Of a stretch of 64,000 bases of DNA, positions 61,356 through 64,000 are shown piece after piece. Made by a program: the position numbers and the translations under genes. The stretch's first letter is position 1; each line of letters begins with the position of its first letter. Under the pieces are notes generated by a model. It was given only the letters and a program-made list of their open reading frames with translations, was not told the DNA's origin and searched no databases. Origin of the DNA: JABMQB01 sp963678235 (GTDB lineage Bacteria; Bacteroidota; Bacteroidia; Bacteroidales; Prolixibacteraceae); contig OY782766.1 in NCBI GenBank assembly GCA_963678235.1, forward strand, positions 2,418,001 through 2,482,000, read 5' to 3'.

Positions 61356-62349
61356 CTTCTTTTATCCTAAGGAAAGCTTCTGCAAATTGAAGCCCTTTTA
61401 TCTGATTTTCAAGGTAACATTCCAATTCTTCCAAACTGTTTTGCGCATGCTTCAACATTTCCGACGCCTGACCGTAAACTGCCGGGATTTTACATTTTTT
61501 CAGAAGATAATAGCCATCCAAAAAGCTTTTTATCCCTCCCGAAATTATTACCTGCTTACACTGAATATCTTTCTCTTTGTCCACAATATCGTTCACAAAA
61601 TTGACCATTTCAAGGGCTGTGTGCCCCACATAAGTTAAAGGTTCAAATTGCATGAATTGTTTATCTTTTCTTCTGAGAAGTTCCAGTTTTGAGAAATTTG
61701 TCCCTCCAAAAGCCCCAAATTCAATGGCAGCCAACGGAAGTTTCATTAAACGTTCCAGGCTTTGTGGTCCCATGCCCTGTCCCACTTCCTTCACAATAAC
61801 CGAAATCGAAAGTTTTTGCAGAAGTTCCGAAATTGTATCGATCGGAGCGTTTAACAAACGATCGCCCTCGGGCTGAAACCATTCCTGGGAAGGATTCACA
61901 TGAATTATTAATCCATCGGCTTTTAGCTCGCCAATGAGGTCTTCAATCTTTCGAAAGTTATTCTCCCTCACCAATTCTTCCACCTGGGCAATTCCCAAAT
62001 TTGCATAAAATGGCTGACTTTCACCAATGGCATCCCTTAAATCGAAATCATTCCAATGATCCTTACTTTTTAGCAATTTCCGACAAGACCCGAGTCCCAT
62101 GCCTAACCCAAATTTGCGTGAAGCAAGTGCTAAATTTCGATTAATCTTTCCTGCAATTTCAGTTCCTCCGGTCATGCTTGACACCCAAATTGGTGCCCTT
62201 AATTCTTTATTTAAAAAAGGAATTTTGGGGAAAGGTTTATCCGGGCTTTTGCTTAAAAGTGGTTCATAATAAAATCGGGGGTCATTTTTTAAGCTCCCGA
62301 CCTGGGCTTCAAAGGCAAGATTTATATGGTCTAATTTGCGGTCACTCAT
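61339..62349 (-). CDS. fni: Type 2 isopentenyl-diphosphate delta-isomerase
   Basis: Fni/Idi-2 isomerises IPP and DMAPP with reduced FMN. The 336-residue TIM-barrel protein starts RKLDHINLAFE and shows the FMN-binding MTGGTEIAGKINRNLA, GLGMGLGSCRKLL, VNPSQEWFQPEGDR, IEFGAFGGTNFSKLELL and ISGGIKSFLDG. It is the first gene of the mevalonate operon and overlaps the HMG-CoA reductase start by 17 bases. Confidence 0.95.
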   Translation of the reverse strand: MSDRKLDHINLAFEAQVGSLKNDPRFYYEPLLSKSPDKPFPKIPFLNKELRAPIWVSSMTGGTEIAGKINRNLALASRKFGLGMGLGSCRKLLKSKDHWNDFDLRDAIGESQPFYANLGIAQVEELVRENNFRKIEDLIGELKADGLIIHVNPSQEWFQPEGDRLLNAPIDTISELLQKLSISVIVKEVGQGMGPQSLERLMKLPLAAIEFGAFGGTNFSKLELLRRKDKQFMQFEPLTYVGHTALEMVNFVNDIVDKEKDIQCKQVIISGGIKSFLDGYYLLKKCKIPAVYGQASEMLKHAQNSLEELECYLENQIKGLQFAEAFLRIKEDESAK

Positions 62350-62369
62350 ACAATTAACTGAAATGTATA

Positions 62370-62377
62370 CAAATTTA
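62370..62377 (-). promoter_or_regulatory. Bacteroidota -7 box for the mevalonate operon
   Basis: On the minus strand TAAATTTG matches TAnnTTTG, 20 bases upstream of the fni ATG and inside the 56-base gap after the acyl-CoA dehydrogenase. A clear -33 TTTG is missing. Confidence 0.5.
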
Positions 62378-62405
62378 GTCTTTTAATGCATGTGTGAAAT
62401 AGAAA

Positions 62406-63578
62406 TTACCATTGTTCATTTAATATTTTACGGGAAATAACCATTCGCAGGATTTCACTGGTGCCTTCCCCAATTTGCAGCAACCTTTGGTCTCGGTAAA
62501 AACGTTCCACGTGATTTTCGCGCATTAAACCGGCCGCCCCAAAAATTTGTACCGCCTCATCGGTCACTTCTTTGGCAATTTCGGAACAATACAATTTTGC
62601 CATTGCCGATTGTTTCCCAAATGGGTATCCATTATCTTTCAACCAACAAGCATTGTACAAAGTGTTTCGGGCATTTTCTATTTTCAAAGCCATGTCGGCA
62701 AGTTTAAACGATACCGCCTGAAAAGATGCAATGGGCTGACCAAATTGCTTTCTTTTTTGTGCATAATCTTTGGCCATTTCATAGGCTCCCTGGGCACACC
62801 CCAGGCCCAATGCTGCAATTGAAAGCCGTCCGTTATCAATGGTTTTAAGCATAATACTAATGCCTTTCCCCCTTGTTCCAAGCAGGTTTTCTTCTGGGAC
62901 TTTCACATTCTGAAGTTGTATGTCGGCATTGTCGGCGGCACGCCACACCAGTTTACCGGTCATTGTTTTTTTTGTGTAGCCCGGCAAAGAACTGGGTACG
63001 AGTATGGCTGAAATTTCTTTTTTGCTTCCGGCACGAACCCCGGTAATTGCAGCCACAGTCATGCCGCTGGCAATTTCAGAACTGGCGTTGGTAATGTATA
63101 ATTTAGATCCGTTGATAATCCATTTTCCGTTTTTAAGCTCTGCCGAAGTTTCAACCGCCTGTGCATCCGACCCGGCATTTTTTTCGGTTAAGCCAAAGGC
63201 CCACAGGTTTTCACCAGTACATAAATTTGGTATAAATTTTTGCTTTTGCTTCTCGGTTCCGAACTCTACAATTGGACCAATACCAAGTGAATTATGTGCA
63301 GCAAGGGTAGCCCCAACCGAGCCATCAACCCTGGCAAGTTCTTCCACGGCAATTATATACGACAAGGTATCTTCACCCTGACCTCCATATTTTTTAGGGG
63401 CATTTATTCCAAAAACACCCTGTTTCCCTAACTTTTTAATCAGGGCAACAGGAAATTCCTCCTTCTTATCGTATTCCAGAATTACAGGCTTTATTTCGTT
63501 CTCTGCAAAATCCCTGATTTTCTGCCTCAACTCCTCGTTTTTTGGTGTACTAAAAACGTTCATACTCATTTGAATCAT
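62406..63578 (-). CDS. Acyl-CoA dehydrogenase
   Basis: This 390-residue flavoprotein oxidises acyl-CoA to 2-enoyl-CoA. It has the N-terminal helical domain, the FAD/substrate region WAFGLTEKNAGSDAQAVETS, KWIINGSKLYITNA, and the C-terminal QIGEGTSEILRMVISR holding the catalytic Glu, as in short-chain and branched-chain family members. Several Met codons near the start (63578, 63569, 63563) are possible. It follows a biotin carrier gene by 28 bases, which suggests branched-chain amino acid or propionyl-CoA metabolism; the substrate is uncertain. Confidence 0.93.
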   Translation of the reverse strand: MIQMSMNVFSTPKNEELRQKIRDFAENEIKPVILEYDKKEEFPVALIKKLGKQGVFGINAPKKYGGQGEDTLSYIIAVEELARVDGSVGATLAAHNSLGIGPIVEFGTEKQKQKFIPNLCTGENLWAFGLTEKNAGSDAQAVETSAELKNGKWIINGSKLYITNASSEIASGMTVAAITGVRAGSKKEISAILVPSSLPGYTKKTMTGKLVWRAADNADIQLQNVKVPEENLLGTRGKGISIMLKTIDNGRLSIAALGLGCAQGAYEMAKDYAQKRKQFGQPIASFQAVSFKLADMALKIENARNTLYNACWLKDNGYPFGKQSAMAKLYCSEIAKEVTDEAVQIFGAAGLMRENHVERFYRDQRLLQIGEGTSEILRMVISRKILNEQW

Positions 63579-63606
63579 TAATTTTCACTTATGAAACAAC
63601 CATTGC

Positions 63607-64000
63607 TTAATTGAGTTCCAATTTTTTTACTATTTTTTTTGACGGCAGTATTAATGCCATTAATTGCCCTTCTTCAACCTGCTCGTTTTGTCTAATATTT
63701 ACACGCTCAACAAAACCGGAAATTGGGCTCAAAATTGTATTTTCTGTTTTCATTGCTTCAATAACCATCAACACATCCCCTTTTTTTATTCGATCACTTT
63801 CTTTAACATGGATTACCACAACCCTTCCAAACAAAGGGGAATTGATTTTAATTTCCCGGTTATTTTCAAATTTTTTGGACTTCTTAACAATGGTAGATTC
63901 TGACAGGATTGAATTGGAAGTCAGCTTGATAGACATTCCCAAATAATGCACATACGTACATCCATTCTCCTTCAAATAAGATAGTTGATATTTTTGGTTT
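63607..64000 (-). CDS. Biotin carboxyl carrier domain protein, N-terminus outside the window
   Basis: The frame has no start codon I trust; it stays open to the window edge (residues ...NQKYQLSYLKENG), so the gene is partial. The C-terminal part is a biotinyl domain with the biotinylation motif EAMKTEN (Lys modified) preceded by IKKGDVLMVI and followed by ISGFVERVNI. It serves an acyl-CoA carboxylase, possibly as a separate carrier or as the tail of an alpha subunit. It is co-directional with the acyl-CoA dehydrogenase. Confidence 0.88.
   Translation of the reverse strand, partial: NQKYQLSYLKENGCTYVHYLGMSIKLTSNSILSESTIVKKSKKFENNREIKINSPLFGRVVVIHVKESDRIKKGDVLMVIEAMKTENTILSPISGFVERVNIRQNEQVEEGQLMALILPSKKIVKKLELN

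Overview
The window reads as chromosomal DNA of a free-living, AT-rich Bacteroidota bacterium. Supporting signs are type IX secretion (T9SS) sorting domains of both type A and type B, a PorP/SprF protein, GldE and GldD, LytTR/LytS signalling, a TonB-dependent receptor with a carboxypeptidase-like plug extension, promoters of the form TAnnTTTG, and little Shine-Dalgarno signal. The order is not proven. Uronate catabolism, gliding genes and a mevalonate operon together would fit the Marinilabiliales or a relative, but that is a guess. No phage, insertion sequence, CRISPR array or integrase is visible.

Layout. 0-4.1 kb: a thioesterase and an ASCH-like gene converge on a uxaB-uxaA pair for galacturonate breakdown. 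uxaB carries a one-base frameshift, and a perfect LacI-type palindrome lies at its promoter. 4.8-9.1 kb: two paralogous secreted WD/YD-like repeat proteins with almost identical T9SS tails. 9.2-14.3 kb: a lipoprotein / histidine kinase / LytTR regulator operon and a separately terminated TonB-dependent receptor. 14.5-18 kb: an unknown protein, a Cu/Zn-type permease with a heavy-metal domain, and an NfeD protease. 18-24 kb: purB, an MsbA-like exporter, an orphan LutA-like protein, tRNA-Trp, tRNA-Ser, an HU protein and trmH. 24.3-43.9 kb: a small secreted protein and a 4959-residue surface adhesin, then PorP/SprF and an OmpA/SPOR protein. 44-49.5 kb: dsbD, a membrane-anchored LuxR regulator, RNase G, a 30-residue basic ribosomal protein too short for ordinary gene calls, and a second HU. 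49.7-57.1 kb: mutY, ssb, gldE, gldD, a phosphopantetheinyl transferase, an outer-membrane protein, zwf and pgl. 57.1-62.4 kb: a compact five-gene mevalonate operon. 62.4-64 kb: an acyl-CoA dehydrogenase and a biotin carrier domain that runs off the window.

How it fits together. The strongest unexplained signal joins the two transcription units of the adhesin locus. Both are preceded by the same bipartite element: TCCCA-N3-TGGGA, then 75-77 bp later a sigma-54-like -24/-12 promoter inside a 45-bp block with 40 identical positions. This suggests that the adhesin and its PorP/SprF plus OmpA partners are switched on together by a sigma-54 activator. The adhesin is a stack of von Willebrand A, novel 79-residue repeats, SprB, HYR and cadherin-like domains. 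It contains two recent in-frame segmental duplications (933 and 879 bp units), so its length is probably still evolving. The mevalonate operon supplies every step from HMG-CoA to IPP and DMAPP if the GYDIA-type kinase is the phosphomevalonate kinase; HMG-CoA synthase is not in the window.
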